Source: 67-14 sp035502775
GTDB lineage: Bacteria > Actinomycetota > Thermoleophilia > Solirubrobacterales > 70-9
NCBI GenBank assembly: GCA_035502775.1
Contig: DATJUB010000037.1
Location: 1 to 64,000 of the forward strand
Direction: 5' to 3'
DNA length: 64,000 nt
The notes below the pieces were generated by a model that saw nothing but the letters and a program-made list of their open reading frames with translations, did not search any database and was not told where the DNA came from. Made by a program: the position numbers and the translations under genes. This document shows, one piece after another, positions 15,517-26,000 of this stretch (positions within the stretch are counted from its first letter, which is position 1; every line of letters starts with the position of its first letter).

Positions 15517-18500
15517 TTGAGTCGCAATCGCTTCGTCGCGTTGTTCGTCTGCTGCCTGCTCGGCCTGGGTGTGGGAGCATCCTCGGCCGCCGCGGATCCG
15601 GCGCCCGTACTGCCAAAGGGGCCCATCCTGCAGAAGGCGGATTGGCCCAACGATCCCAACTTCGCGCGTTGTGAGACGCAGGATCCGACCGGTCCCTGCG
15701 GCGACAACGAACAATGGAACCTGTACGGACCGATGGACGGGCTCTGCATGACGCCGGGCGGCGGCCCGATCGATCAGCCTCGTCCCAGCAACGGCCTCCC
15801 CTGCTGGGCGCGCAACGCGACCGATCCCGACGGCGCCTCCGGCATCAACATGACCGGCGCCTGGGCCCAGGGCAACATGGGCCGCGACGAGATGCTCGTC
15901 GCCTACATGGAGGGCGGCGTCAACTACAGCTCGAACGGGATCAAGGACGGTCTCAACTCGATCTACATCAACAAGGGCGAGGTTCCGTTCCCGCAGGGCT
16001 GGGATGGCCAGGACCTCGGCCGCTACGACTTCGACGGCAACGGCCGCTTCGACATCCAGGACTACGCCAAGGATCCCCGGGTCAACCCGGACTGCCCGGT
16101 CGGCACCCCGCAGTTCGTCACCGAGGAAGAGGGAACCACTCGCGGCTGTGCCGACGACGGCACCCACGAGTACGTGAACGAGGTCAACATCGGCGGACCC
16201 AAGGTCCCCTACCTCTCACCCCATGACCTGATCGTCGTCTTCGGCCACTGCAAGATCACGGACAACCGCCTCGACGGCTGCCCGGCCGGCGCCAAGATCG
16301 ACAACGACGGCAACGGCTACCCGAACGACATCAGCGGCTGGAACGCCTACAACAACACCAACGATCCCCAGACCGAGGATCTCAACTACAACCATGCCTC
16401 CAGCCTGATCAGTCTGATCGGCGCCGAGGCGAACAACGGCTACAGCGACGTCGGTGTCTGCCGCGAGTGCCGCACCCTTCCGGTCAAGACCGGCGCGGAG
16501 TCGGTCGGCAAGGCCGACAACTGGGCTCCGGGCCTGACCTACGCGGTCGACGCCGGCGCCAAGTCGGTCGCCTCCGTGGTCGTGTCCTACACCTACTCCA
16601 GTGCCGCCCGCAAGGCGGTCGAGTACGCGACCTCCAAGAACGTGCTGCTCTCCTTCGACTCGAACGACTTCGACTCGATGGATCACACCGACGGACATCT
16701 GTACGACCAGGTGTTCCCCGGCAACTCGGTGATCCAGGACAAGGGATACCCCAACACCAAGAGCTTCCGGGCCCGCTCGAACGTGACCAGCTACGGCACC
16801 CACGCGGTCTTCTCCGGTGGTGAAACGACCACCTCGGGCGCGACCCCGTTCCAGGCCGCGTATCTGGGCATGGTCCAGTCCGCCGCGATGGACGCGGTGG
16901 ATGACGAGATCTACCCGCGCACCCTGACGCCGAACGAGGTCCGCCAGGTCCTGATGAACACGGCGAGCCCCGTGATCCCACAGGTCGATCATCCGAACGT
17001 GCCGCGGCAGTGGCCCGGCAACCCGGACTCGGCGACCGATTCCGACCACTCGAACTGGTCGACCCAGTACGGCTACGGCCGGGTCAACATCGGCAAGGCG
17101 ACCAAGCTGATCTACGACGGCAAGGTGCCGCCGCAGGCGCTGATCACCTCACCCTCCTGGTACAAGTACGTCGATCCCACCCGGGACGACGACCTCGAGA
17201 TCAAGGGTCACGTCAAGCCTTCCGCCTGGGGTTCCCAGGGTGTCGAGTGGACCTTGGAATGGGCGCTCGGAGCGGACCCGAAGGATTCCGACTTCAACAC
17301 CATCTCGACCGGCAGCGGTGAGAAGACCGGGGTGCTCGGCACCCTCGACGTCAGCGACATCCCCGCCGGCTACGCGGCCAAGGACCCGGCCGATCCGATC
17401 ACCCCGTTCGGACCGGAGCAGTACACGGTCTCGATCCGCCTGCGGGCGGTCGACGGAAACGGCCTGAAGGGTGAGGATCGCCGCAGCTTCGGCGCCCGCG
17501 CCGACAAGGACATGGTCGAGGGCTATCCGAAGAGCATCGGCACCGAGATCAGCGCCGCTCCGACCTTCGTCGATCTCAACGGCAAGCGTCAGATGGAGCT
17601 CGTCTTCGGCACCAACGACGGTGTGGTCAGCGCCCTGATGCCGAACGGCCAGCAGGCCCCCGGCTTCCCGGTCGAGACCAGGCAGCTGCGCTACGTCGAT
17701 CCGAACAACCCGCAGAACTTCGATGCCGAGTCGTACCGGACGGTGAAGGAGCTGCGTGAGGCCCGGGATCCGATCAGCGGCATCGCTGTCGGCGACCTCG
17801 ACGGCAACGGTTCGCAGTCGATCGTGGCGGCGACCACCAGCGGCTGGATCTATGTGTGGAACCGGTCCGGAGAACTCCGTCCCGGCTTCCCGGTGCAGCC
17901 CGATCCGGCCTACAACACCAAGCCCGTACCGACCCCGCCGTCGACCGGTGGACGCCACCGCTCGCCGACCCGGGGCAACTGGTCCGCCCCCGTTCTGGGC
18001 AACCTGCAGGGCAACGGCAAGCTCGACATCCTCATGTCCTCGTTCGACGGTCATGTCTACGCCTGGCAGCCCGACGGCACCGCCGTCCCCGGATGGCCGG
18101 TGAAGGTCGAGCTTCCGGCCTCGATCAGGGACACGATCCCGCCGGGTGATTTCATCCGCGATCCGAAGCTGATGGCTCCGCCCGCGGTCGGCGACGTGCT
18201 CGGCACCGGCAAGGATCAGGTCTTCCTGCCCGGATTCGACTGCGACGACGGAACCAACCGGGTCTTCGCCTACGGCATCAAGTCCGAGGGCAACGGCGGC
18301 TCGGGCGGCCCCTACCTGCCCGGCTGGCCGACCGCGATGAGCAGCCTCGGCGGCTGCTACTCGCAGTCGATCGATTTCGTCCAGGAGGGAGGCAACGCCG
18401 CCTCGATCGCCGATTTCGACGGATCGGGCACGAAGCGCGTGGCGATCACTCCGGTCGCCGGTTTCCCCTACGTGTTCAACGGTGACGGGACCGTCCACAA

Positions 18501-19599
18501 GAACCTCAACGGGCTCTGTGGCGGACCGACCTGCGACGGGATCCCGCCCTACTTCGGCGGCGATCCGGTGGTGGTCGGGGTCACCGGCCAGGGCGCCGTC
18601 GGCGATCTGAGCGGCGATGGCACGCCCAACTTCATGCAGCCGGTGGCCGGCGGAATCACGCTGACCACGGCACTTGATGATGCCGGCCAGGCCGCCCTCC
18701 CGCATGTCTTCGACATGGCGTGGGACGTCGATTCGGGAAGCGCGATCGACAACTTCCCGGTCGATCAGGACGGGTTCCCGTTCTTCGTCTCGCCGATGGT
18801 CGCCAACCTGACCCCGGACGGCACCCGGTCGATGATCGCTTCGAACGATTCCTACTGGATCCACGCCCGTGGCCCGGACGGCCAGGAAGCCCCCGGATTC
18901 CCGAAGTGGACCGGACAGTGGACCTCGTTCGGCGGTGTGATCGGCGATCCCAAGTTCGACGGCCAGCAGTACATGGCCTACGGCAGCCGCGAGGGCGACC
19001 TCTTCCTCTGGAAGGTCGGCGGCAATCCCGAGCTCAGCAACGAGTGGTCGCATTTCCGCCACGACGAGCACAACTCGGGCCGCTACGGCAACGACACCCG
19101 CCCCCCGGCCGGGGTCAAGGTCAAGGTCAAGCGCTTCCAGAAGAAGGCGAAGCTGACCTGGGCGGCACCGGGCGAGAACGGCGTGAGCAACGGCAAGATC
19201 ACCAAGTACGAGATCTACCGTGCCGCGAAGCCGGTCACGCTGAGTGGCCTGAAGAAGGCGGCCAGGGTGAAGGCACCGAAGATCGCCGCCCCGAACAAGA
19301 GCCAGTCGGTCACCCTGAAGGCCAAGACGAAGAAGAAGTTCTACTTCGCGATCCGGGCCCAGGACTCGGCCGGGAACTGGTCACAGCTCTCGAACACGAC
19401 GGTCAAGCCCTTCAAGAAGAAGATCAACCGCAAGTTGATCAAGAAGAAGGTCAAGGTCTGCAAGAAGCGCCTGAAGGCGCAGAAGAAGCGGGCCAAGGGC
19501 AACAAGAAGAAGATCGCCAAGAGCAAGAAGCAGTACCGCAGCTGCGTCAAGAAGGCGAAGCGGGCCGGCGGCATCAAGGTCAAGCCCGGCAAGAAGTAG
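15517..19599 (+). CDS. Large secreted protein: degenerate subtilisin (S8) fold, beta-propeller, FN3, Lys-rich tail
   Basis: 1360 residues. The TTG at 15517 follows GGAGG (15505-15509). Signal peptide about 1-26. A subtilase-like domain spans about 95-540: VAYMEGGVNYS replaces the Asp motif (xxIDTGV), NHASS carries the His position (H293) and SGATPFQAA replaces GTSMAAP, giving E132-H293-T443 for D-H-S. TLPVKTG and LLSFDSND match other S8 blocks. FG-GAP/propeller-like repeats follow (about 660-1190; DLNGKRQMELVFGTNDG, DLDGNGSQSIVAATTSG, NLQGNGKLDILMSSFDG), several with Ca-binding-like D-x-N-G patterns. An FN3-like domain (about 1205-1305) and a Lys-rich tail (1305-1360) end the protein. Probably a cell-surface binding protein. 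S8 descent is read by eye. Confidence 0.85.
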   Translation: MSRNRFVALFVCCLLGLGVGASSAAADPAPVLPKGPILQKADWPNDPNFARCETQDPTGPCGDNEQWNLYGPMDGLCMTPGGGPIDQPRPSNGLPCWARNATDPDGASGINMTGAWAQGNMGRDEMLVAYMEGGVNYSSNGIKDGLNSIYINKGEVPFPQGWDGQDLGRYDFDGNGRFDIQDYAKDPRVNPDCPVGTPQFVTEEEGTTRGCADDGTHEYVNEVNIGGPKVPYLSPHDLIVVFGHCKITDNRLDGCPAGAKIDNDGNGYPNDISGWNAYNNTNDPQTEDLNYNHASSLISLIGAEANNGYSDVGVCRECRTLPVKTGAESVGKADNWAPGLTYAVDAGAKSVASVVVSYTYSSAARKAVEYATSKNVLLSFDSNDFDSMDHTDGHLYDQVFPGNSVIQDKGYPNTKSFRARSNVTSYGTHAVFSGGETTTSGATPFQAAYLGMVQSAAMDAVDDEIYPRTLTPNEVRQVLMNTASPVIPQVDHPNVPRQWPGNPDSATDSDHSNWSTQYGYGRVNIGKATKLIYDGKVPPQALITSPSWYKYVDPTRDDDLEIKGHVKPSAWGSQGVEWTLEWALGADPKDSDFNTISTGSGEKTGVLGTLDVSDIPAGYAAKDPADPITPFGPEQYTVSIRLRAVDGNGLKGEDRRSFGARADKDMVEGYPKSIGTEISAAPTFVDLNGKRQMELVFGTNDGVVSALMPNGQQAPGFPVETRQLRYVDPNNPQNFDAESYRTVKELREARDPISGIAVGDLDGNGSQSIVAATTSGWIYVWNRSGELRPGFPVQPDPAYNTKPVPTPPSTGGRHRSPTRGNWSAPVLGNLQGNGKLDILMSSFDGHVYAWQPDGTAVPGWPVKVELPASIRDTIPPGDFIRDPKLMAPPAVGDVLGTGKDQVFLPGFDCDDGTNRVFAYGIKSEGNGGSGGPYLPGWPTAMSSLGGCYSQSIDFVQEGGNAASIADFDGSGTKRVAITPVAGFPYVFNGDGTVHKNLNGLCGGPTCDGIPPYFGGDPVVVGVTGQGAVGDLSGDGTPNFMQPVAGGITLTTALDDAGQAALPHVFDMAWDVDSGSAIDNFPVDQDGFPFFVSPMVANLTPDGTRSMIASNDSYWIHARGPDGQEAPGFPKWTGQWTSFGGVIGDPKFDGQQYMAYGSREGDLFLWKVGGNPELSNEWSHFRHDEHNSGRYGNDTRPPAGVKVKVKRFQKKAKLTWAAPGENGVSNGKITKYEIYRAAKPVTLSGLKKAARVKAPKIAAPNKSQSVTLKAKTKKKFYFAIRAQDSAGNWSQLSNTTVKPFKKKINRKLIKKKVKVCKKRLKAQKKRAKGNKKKIAKSKKQYRSCVKKAKRAGGIKVKPGKK

Positions 19600-19612
19600 C
19601 CCGGCTGAACTG

Positions 19613-19659
19613 AACCAATCGGGGAAATCACGAAATAGTCGTGGTTTTCCCGATTGGTT
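19613..19659. terminator. 47-bp inverted repeat, probable bidirectional terminator
   Basis: Arms AACCAATCGGG and CCCGATTGGTT extend inward through GAAATCACGA/TCGTGGTTTT to a 5-nt loop AATAG: two 21-nt arms with two mismatched or wobble positions. It lies 13 bp after the stop of the secreted protein gene and 15 bp before the stop of the convergent ABC ATPase gene. No U-tract on either side. Confidence 0.75.
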
Positions 19660-19674
19660 CGCGGCCGGACCGGC

Positions 19675-20424
19675 CTAGGCCCGGCCGGCGGCGAGCAGTC
19701 TGCGCAGGAAGCGCTGGGTCTCCGGCCGTTTCGGCTCGACCAGCACCTGCTCCGGGGGGCCGATCTCGACGATGCGGCCCTCGTGGAGGAACGCGACCCG
19801 GTCCGCGACCTCGCGGGCGAAGCTCATCTCGTGGGTGGCGAGGATCATGGTCATCCCCTCCTTCTTCAGATCGCGGACGACCTCCAGCACGTCACCGACC
19901 AGCTCCGGGTCCAGCGCGCTCGTGACCTCGTCCAGCAGCATCAGCCGGGGCTGGGTGGCGAAGGCCCGGGCCAGGGCGACCCGCTGCTGCTGGCCCCCGG
20001 ACAGCTGATCGGGCTTGTCGTCCTCCCTGCCGCCGAGACCGAAGCGATCCAGCAGGGCGCGCCCGCGCTCGCGAGCCTCCCGGCGATCCACCTTCTGTGC
20101 CTTGACCGCGCCGAGGATGACGTTGTCGATCACCGACATGTGCGGGAAGAGGTTGTAGGCCTGGAACACGACCCCGAGCCGCCGGCGTACGTCTACCGGG
20201 TTGACCGAAGGGTCGGTGATCACACCGCCGTCGAGCAGGATGTCCCCGTCGTCGATCTCGGTCAGCAGGGCGACGCAGCGCAGCAGCGTCGACTTTCCGG
20301 AGCCCGAGGCCCCGATCAGCGCGATCGCCTGGTGTTCGTTCACCGAGAGGTCGATGCCGTCGAGCACCATGCGCTCACCGAAGGCCTTGGTCACTCCCTG
20401 GATCTCCAGCACCGGACCGATCAC
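19675..20424 (-). CDS. Polar amino acid ABC transporter, ATP-binding subunit
   Basis: 249 residues with Walker A GASGSGKST, Q-loop VFQAYNLFPHMS, signature LSGGQQQRVALARA, Walker B LMLLDEVTSALDPE and switch ATHEM. The VFQ-xNLFPHMSVIDN block and the overall length are typical of the GlnQ/HisP group that energises polar amino acid importers. GTG start at 20424 overlaps the permease stop as GTGA. Last gene of the three-gene importer operon (binding protein, permease, ATPase) reading leftward from 22144. Confidence 0.96.
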   Translation of the reverse strand: MIGPVLEIQGVTKAFGERMVLDGIDLSVNEHQAIALIGASGSGKSTLLRCVALLTEIDDGDILLDGGVITDPSVNPVDVRRRLGVVFQAYNLFPHMSVIDNVILGAVKAQKVDRREARERGRALLDRFGLGGREDDKPDQLSGGQQQRVALARAFATQPRLMLLDEVTSALDPELVGDVLEVVRDLKKEGMTMILATHEMSFAREVADRVAFLHEGRIVEIGPPEQVLVEPKRPETQRFLRRLLAAGRA

Positions 20425-21254
20425 GAGTTGATCTCCCCTCTCGCGGTGATGTGATCGAGGATCCGCGCCATCGGGATCGTCACCACCAGATAGAGCAGTG
20501 CCGCCGCGATCAGCGGCGTGTAGTTGAAGTCCCGGTTGGTCTCGATCTGAGCGATCTTGAACGCCTCCAGGATGCCGAGGATCGACACCAGGGCCACGTC
20601 CTTCTGGAGTGAGATGAAGTCATTGAGGATCGGCGGGCGCACGCGGCGGATCGCCTGGGGCAGCACCACGTAGCGCAGCGCCTGGACCCGGGTCAGGCCG
20701 ACCGCGAGGGCGGCGTCGGTCTGGGTCTGATGGATCGAGGTGATGCCCGCGCGGAAGACCTCGGCCACGTAGGCGCTGTAGGCCATGGTCAGCGCGATGC
20801 CGGCCAGAAGGATCGGATCCTTCGGTACCCCGGACAGCTCCAGCGCCGGAAGGCCGAAGCCGAACAGGTAGATCAGGATGACCACCGGTGTACCGCGAAA
20901 GACATCGCAGTAGACGGCGGCCAGCATGCGCATCGGGAAGAGCGCGGCGGTGCCGGTGGTCCTCAGCAGCGCGATCAGCAGGCCGATGATCAGGACGGCC
21001 ACCTCGATCACCATGAACATCTTGATGTCCAGCCAGAAACCCTCGAGAATTCTCGGGAACGACGTCTTGAACGCCTCGGGCGAGAAGAACTGCTCCTGCA
21101 CCACGGGCCAGCCGCTGCTGTTGAGGACGATCGCCGCGGCGCCGCCGAAGACGACGATCGTCGAGATGACGGCGATCGCCTGGCCGCGCCGCGATCGGGC
21201 CAGCTTGGCCTTTTCGCGGGCGGCCCGGCGTTCACCGGGTGCTGCTCGGGTCAT
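20421..21254 (-). CDS. Polar amino acid ABC transporter, permease subunit
   Basis: 277 residues with about five membrane helices after a basic N-terminal stretch (RAAREKAKLARSRRGQ). The EAA loop characteristic of HisMQ permeases is visible: YVAEVFRAGITSIHQTQTDAALAVGLTRVQALRYVVLPQA in the protein lies around residues 165-205. A periplasmic section of about 40 residues follows the first helix. Lies between the binding protein (20-bp gap) and the ATPase (GTGA overlap). Works as a homodimer in typical systems that have a single permease gene. Confidence 0.95.
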   Translation of the reverse strand: MTRAAPGERRAAREKAKLARSRRGQAIAVISTIVVFGGAAAIVLNSSGWPVVQEQFFSPEAFKTSFPRILEGFWLDIKMFMVIEVAVLIIGLLIALLRTTGTAALFPMRMLAAVYCDVFRGTPVVILIYLFGFGLPALELSGVPKDPILLAGIALTMAYSAYVAEVFRAGITSIHQTQTDAALAVGLTRVQALRYVVLPQAIRRVRPPILNDFISLQKDVALVSILGILEAFKIAQIETNRDFNYTPLIAAALLYLVVTIPMARILDHITARGEINS

Positions 21255-21274
21255 CGGAGTCGCGACGTGCCCCT

Positions 21275-22144
21275 CTAGGTGAGTTCGGGCGCCTTGGCCG
21301 CGTCACTCATCCATTGACGGGTGATCTCCTCGAGAGTGCCGTCCTCGTCGAGGGCCTTGATCGCCTTGTCGACACAGGGGGTCAGCTCGGAATCCTTGCC
21401 GAGCAGGGCGCCCCACTGGTCTCCGCCGGGAGCCTCGAACTGGCCGGCGACGGCGGCGTTGTCGAGCTCGGCGTCACGCAGGTAGATCGCCTGCGGCAGG
21501 TCGACCACGATCGCGTCCACCTGCTCCTGCTCGAAGGCGGTGACGACGTCGTTCGAGTTGTCGAACACCTTGGGGTCGCTGGCGGGCTGGATCTGCTGCT
21601 CGACGGCGTCGAACGCGGTGGTGCCGAGCTGAACGCCGATGGTCGCGTCCTGCAGCTGGTCGAGGCTGGTGATGCCGTCGAGCTCGGAGCCCTTGGGAAC
21701 CAGAACGCCCTGGCTGGCGGTGTAGTACGGGGTCGAGAAATCGACGTTCTCGGCCCGCTTCGGGGTGATCGAGATCTGGTTCAGATCGAAGTCGAACTTC
21801 TTGTCACCCGGGGCGAACGAGACGTTGAAGGGGATGGTCGCCCACTCGACCTCGGACTTGTTGAAGCCGAGCTGATCGGCGATCGCGTAGGCGAGGGCCC
21901 CCTCGAATCCCTTGCCGTTGCTGGGATCGTCATCCTCGAAGTAGGGCGGGTAGGCCGGGCTGTCGGTGCCCACGGTGAGCACGCCGTCCTTGTAGGTCGC
22001 GAGGTTCTCCAGATCGCAGGTGGCCGCGGTGGTCGCGGTGGTGGTCGGTTCGTCACTGGACGAGTCGTCGTCGCTTCCGCAGCCGACCACGAAGGCCATG
22101 GCGAGCACGGGAACGAGCAAGAGGACGAGGCGAAGCTTGGTCAA
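21275..22144 (-). CDS. Polar amino acid ABC transporter, lipoprotein substrate-binding subunit
   Basis: 289 residues from a TTG at 22144, with GGAGGG 7 nt upstream. A lipoprotein signal ends at the lipobox FVVGC, followed by a low-complexity linker (SDDDSSSDEPTTTATTA). The mature part is an SBP family-3 domain: VLTVGTDSPAYPPYFE, KGFEGALAYAIADQLG and DFDLNQISITPKRAENVDFSTPYY. Captures an amino acid outside the membrane and hands it to the permease. Ligand cannot be read from sequence. Upstream in-frame sequence before 22144 is not coding. Confidence 0.95.
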   Translation of the reverse strand: MTKLRLVLLLVPVLAMAFVVGCGSDDDSSSDEPTTTATTAATCDLENLATYKDGVLTVGTDSPAYPPYFEDDDPSNGKGFEGALAYAIADQLGFNKSEVEWATIPFNVSFAPGDKKFDFDLNQISITPKRAENVDFSTPYYTASQGVLVPKGSELDGITSLDQLQDATIGVQLGTTAFDAVEQQIQPASDPKVFDNSNDVVTAFEQEQVDAIVVDLPQAIYLRDAELDNAAVAGQFEAPGGDQWGALLGKDSELTPCVDKAIKALDEDGTLEEITRQWMSDAAKAPELT

Positions 22145-22226
22145 GGGAATCCCTCCGATAATTGGCTTGGAACGGGAAGAGCCTACGTCACTCGCCGCCT
22201 CCGCAGGTTTTAGACTCCGCCCGACC

Positions 22227-23030
22227 TTGCGCCTCCAGGACGTGACCGAATTCTCGCTGGCCGTGTTGATCGTGGTGTTCGTGCTGCTCTGCGCGGCCTC
22301 GCTCGTCTCCTTCGGCATCGCGAAACGCAGGAAAGGGCGAACCTGGCGGCAGTACTACCCGCACCTGCTGCGCTCCTTCATGATCCGCCTGGCGGTGTCG
22401 GCGGCGGCCGCGATCTCGGTCTTCGCCCTGATCACCGCGGCACTGGTCCTGAACAGCCACCGACCGCCGGGAGACAACTCCCCGGTGATCCGGGTCGACG
22501 GACGGGGCGGCCCGGTCACGGTCGATCTCGCCATGGAAAATTGCGAGGATCCGATCTCGGGGACGATCTCGATGCGGCCCGGTCCGGGCAAAGTCCGGAT
22601 CTACTCCGACGGCGAGGGGATCCGCGAGATCGCGGCCGCCGGCGATCGGCGGGCCTCGTTCACCCTGGACGACGCGATCGCCAAGCGCGGGCTGCTCTCC
22701 TGCTACGCCCAGCTGCCGCTGGTGCGCGGGGGCGATGGCCCTTCCCAGGTCAACCTGACGGTCGGTGACGAGATGCAGCTGGACATGGCCTCTTCGGTGC
22801 CTCCGGCCGAGGCCTACACGAACGGCCAGTGGTCCTGGGCATGCCCGGCCGCTGCCGCCTGCCCGGTGCTCGCCACCGTGAACTACGCGATCGAGGACGG
22901 CACCAAGCAGGTGATCGTGCTCGTGCTCGCCGCACTGTTCGGATCGATCATCGCGCTGTTCATCGGCGAGGCCCTGATCGAACCGATCCGCCGCCGTCTC
23001 GATCGGGAGCGTCCCGGCCAGTCCGGCTGA
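22227..23030 (+). CDS. Membrane protein of unknown function with an extracytoplasmic beta-rich domain
   Basis: About 267 residues; starts TTG 22227 or GTG 22242 are both possible and neither has a good ribosome site. Two membrane helices near the N-terminus (about 10-30 and 55-80) and one near the C-terminus (about 230-252) enclose a section of roughly 150 residues with ENCEDPISGTISMRPG and paired Cys (NCEDP, LSCYAQ, WSWACPAAAACP) that could form disulfides outside the cell. I recognise no family. It is divergent from the ABC importer and its last 71 bp overlap the end of the convergent GGDEF/EAL gene. Confidence 0.7.
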   Translation: MRLQDVTEFSLAVLIVVFVLLCAASLVSFGIAKRRKGRTWRQYYPHLLRSFMIRLAVSAAAAISVFALITAALVLNSHRPPGDNSPVIRVDGRGGPVTVDLAMENCEDPISGTISMRPGPGKVRIYSDGEGIREIAAAGDRRASFTLDDAIAKRGLLSCYAQLPLVRGGDGPSQVNLTVGDEMQLDMASSVPPAEAYTNGQWSWACPAAAACPVLATVNYAIEDGTKQVIVLVLAALFGSIIALFIGEALIEPIRRRLDRERPGQSG

Positions 23031-26000
23031 CCGCGCCGGAGTCCCGGAGCAGCGCCGGGATCGAGTTCAGATCCACCTCTTCCACCGGCTTCGGCCTGCC
23101 GACGTGGTACCCCTGGGCGAAGTCCACCCCGTACTCCCGCAGCAGCTCCAATGTCTCGGCGTCCTCGACCTGTTCGGCGATCGTCAGCTTGCCCATGCCG
23201 TTCGATATCTCGACCAATGCCCTGACCAGCAGCCGGTCGGTCGGGTCGAGCGCGATCTGGCGGATGAACTCGCCATCGATCTTCACGTAGTCGCAGGCGA
23301 TGTGCTTCAGATAATAGAAGGAGGCGAATCCCGTGCCGAAATCGTCCAGGGCGAAGCGGCAGCCCAGATCGGCGAGGCTGGCGGCGAAGGTCTGGGCGCT
23401 GGCGATATTGCCGATCGCCGACGTCTCGGTGACCTCGAAGATCAGGCCGGAGGGATCGGCGCCCGTGCTCTCCAGCTCCTCCGAGATCACCCTGAGCAGG
23501 CCGGGATCGCCGACCGAGCGGCCGGACAGGTTCACGCAGAGCCGGGGCTTGATCTCGCTGCCCGAGGCGCCGGCGAGGATGCCGATCGCCTTGCGGATCA
23601 CCCATTGGTCGATCTCCTGGACCAGGTCGTGACGTTCGGCGATCGGCAGGAAGGCCCCCGGCGCGACGATCGAGCCGTCGCGGTCGCGCATCCGGATGAA
23701 CAGTTCGTGGTGCGGTGCCCCGCCCCCGCGGAACGAGGCGATCGGCTGGGCGTACAGGACGAAATCGTCGCTGCTCAGGGCGGAACGTATCCTCGCCACC
23801 CAATCGAGGCTCTGCCCCACCTTCGATTCCTCCTGCGGATCGTAGAGGCGGGCTCCGTTGCGACCGGCGTCCTTGGCCTCGTACATGGCGACGTCGGCGT
23901 GGATCATCAGCTTCTCCTCGCTGATGTCCTGGTCCGGCGAGGTGAAGGCCACCCCGATGCTCGCGGTCACCCGGGCCGAGTAGTCGGGACCGTCGACCCG
24001 CACGTCGCTCGCCACCAGCTGACTCAGCTCGCGGGCGATCCGCAGCGCGCCCTCGCGGTCGATGTCGCGGAGCACGACCACGAACTCATCGCCGCCCTGC
24101 CTGGCCAGCGTGTCGGTGGTCCGCAGCCGCTTCTTCAGCAACTCGGCGGTGCGGATGATCAGCTGGTCGCCGACCGAGTGGCCGTAGGTGTCGTTGATGA
24201 ACTTGAAGTTGTCGAGGTCGATGTTGAGGATGGCCAGCCCCTTGCGATCCGATCGTTCGTCGATCGCCTGGCCGAGCTCATCCTCGAATCGGCGCCGGTT
24301 GAAAAGTCCGGTCAGCGGGTCGTGGTCGGCGAGATGCTGGAGCTGGCGGCTGAGCTCATGCCGTTCGGTGATGTCCTCGACCATCGAGAGTGCCTGGCTG
24401 GCATGGCCGTCGGCGTTCCGGAGCATGCGGGCGGTGAGATAGATCCAGACGATCTGTCCGTCCTTGCGCACGTACCGCTTCTCCATCTCGAACCCGTCCG
24501 TCTCGCCGGCGAACATCGCGGTGCTGAGCTTCAGGTCGAGCTCGAGATCCTCGGGGAAGGTGATGTCGGCGAAGGTCATTTCGCGCAGCTCTTCGCCGGT
24601 GTATCCGGTGATCTTCTCGAAGGCCGCGTTCACGTGATCGAAGGTGCCGTTCTCCTGGACCAGGCAGAGCCCGATCGGACTCTGCTCGAACACCTGGCGG
24701 AATCGCAGCTCGGCCTCGCGCCCGGCCGATTTCGCGAGATGCTCCTCGGTGATGTCGGTCTTGACCAGGATCAGAACCGGGCCGTGGATCGGATGCTCGC
24801 TGAGCACGGCCGTGCACCGGCACCAGAGCTCGGACCGGTCGCGGGCGATCGAGCGGCTCTCGTAGCGGGAGGATCCCGTCGTGATCAGTTCGTGGGTCAC
24901 CCTGCTTCGCTCGGTCTCCTCCTCCCCGCTCAGGTCGCCGGGCTTCATGTCGTCGATATGTGAGCCGATCAGGTCGCCCCGGTCGTATCTGTGGAGCAGG
25001 TCGAACTGGGGGTTGGTGAGCACGATCCGCGAGTCGCTCACCCTGATCACGGCCACCCCCTCGGACATGCCCTTGAGCACGTCGGCCTGTTCGGCGAGCA
25101 CCGAGGTCGCCTCTCGCCAGCGGCTGTAGTAGCGCTGGAGCCGCTGCGAGGAGACCGCGATCACCCCCAGCAGGACGATCAGGACGAGGATCTCGCCCCC
25201 GCCCTGCCCGAACGACCTCTGTTCCTCTCCGAACCTGCCGGCCATGTACTCGCCGACCCCGATCACCGCCGGCAGGACGATCGCGGTCGGCACCAGATAC
25301 CTGGCCATGGATGGCCCCGGCCCCTCGGAGAGCAGGAAGCCCACCAGCCCGCGATCGGGACGGAGGCAGACGTACGAGACATAGATCAGGACCAGCCCGA
25401 TCGCAGTCGTGAAGCTGACCTCCTGCTTGCTGGCCGAGTCGAGGATCGAGTTCACCTGATACCCGTGGGAGAGCAGGGCGGCGAGCACCATCACGCCCAG
25501 GGCCGGTTCGAAGAATCTCGACCAGCGATGCCGGGGGCCGTCCCGGTCGAGCGTGATCAGCGCCAGGCTGAAGGTCAGGGTCAGGATCAGCACCGGGATG
25601 CTCGGGGTGGCCCATGCGCCCTGGTCGGCCCAGTTGATGTCGAGCCCCTCGCCCAGCTCGTTGAGGAGAAAGGTCAGGGCCGCGAAACCGCTGATGAAAG
25701 CGAGCGCCCAGCCAGCCCTGCCTCTCGCTCCCGTCTGGGGCACGGAGACCTCCACCTTCGATCGCAGCAGGAAGATCGATCCGCCGAGCATGCCGAGCAG
25801 GACCGCGGTCGCGACCGGCGCCGCCGGAGCCCCGAAATAGGCACCGCCGAGGACCCCCACCCCCAGGGCCCAGCCGACACAGACCACGATCGCGAGCACC
25901 ACCGCGGCCAGACCGCCGATCACCGGTGCGATCCGGGCCGCCCGCATCCATTGCCGGAGCAGGCCGCTGCCGAGACCGGCATCGGTCTCGATCTTGGTCT

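Noticed and set aside
17149..19071. 640-codon minus-strand frame opposite the propeller part of the secreted protein.
   Set aside because: Val/Gly/Asp/Arg-rich shadow with no recognisable motifs; the plus strand encodes regular propeller repeats.
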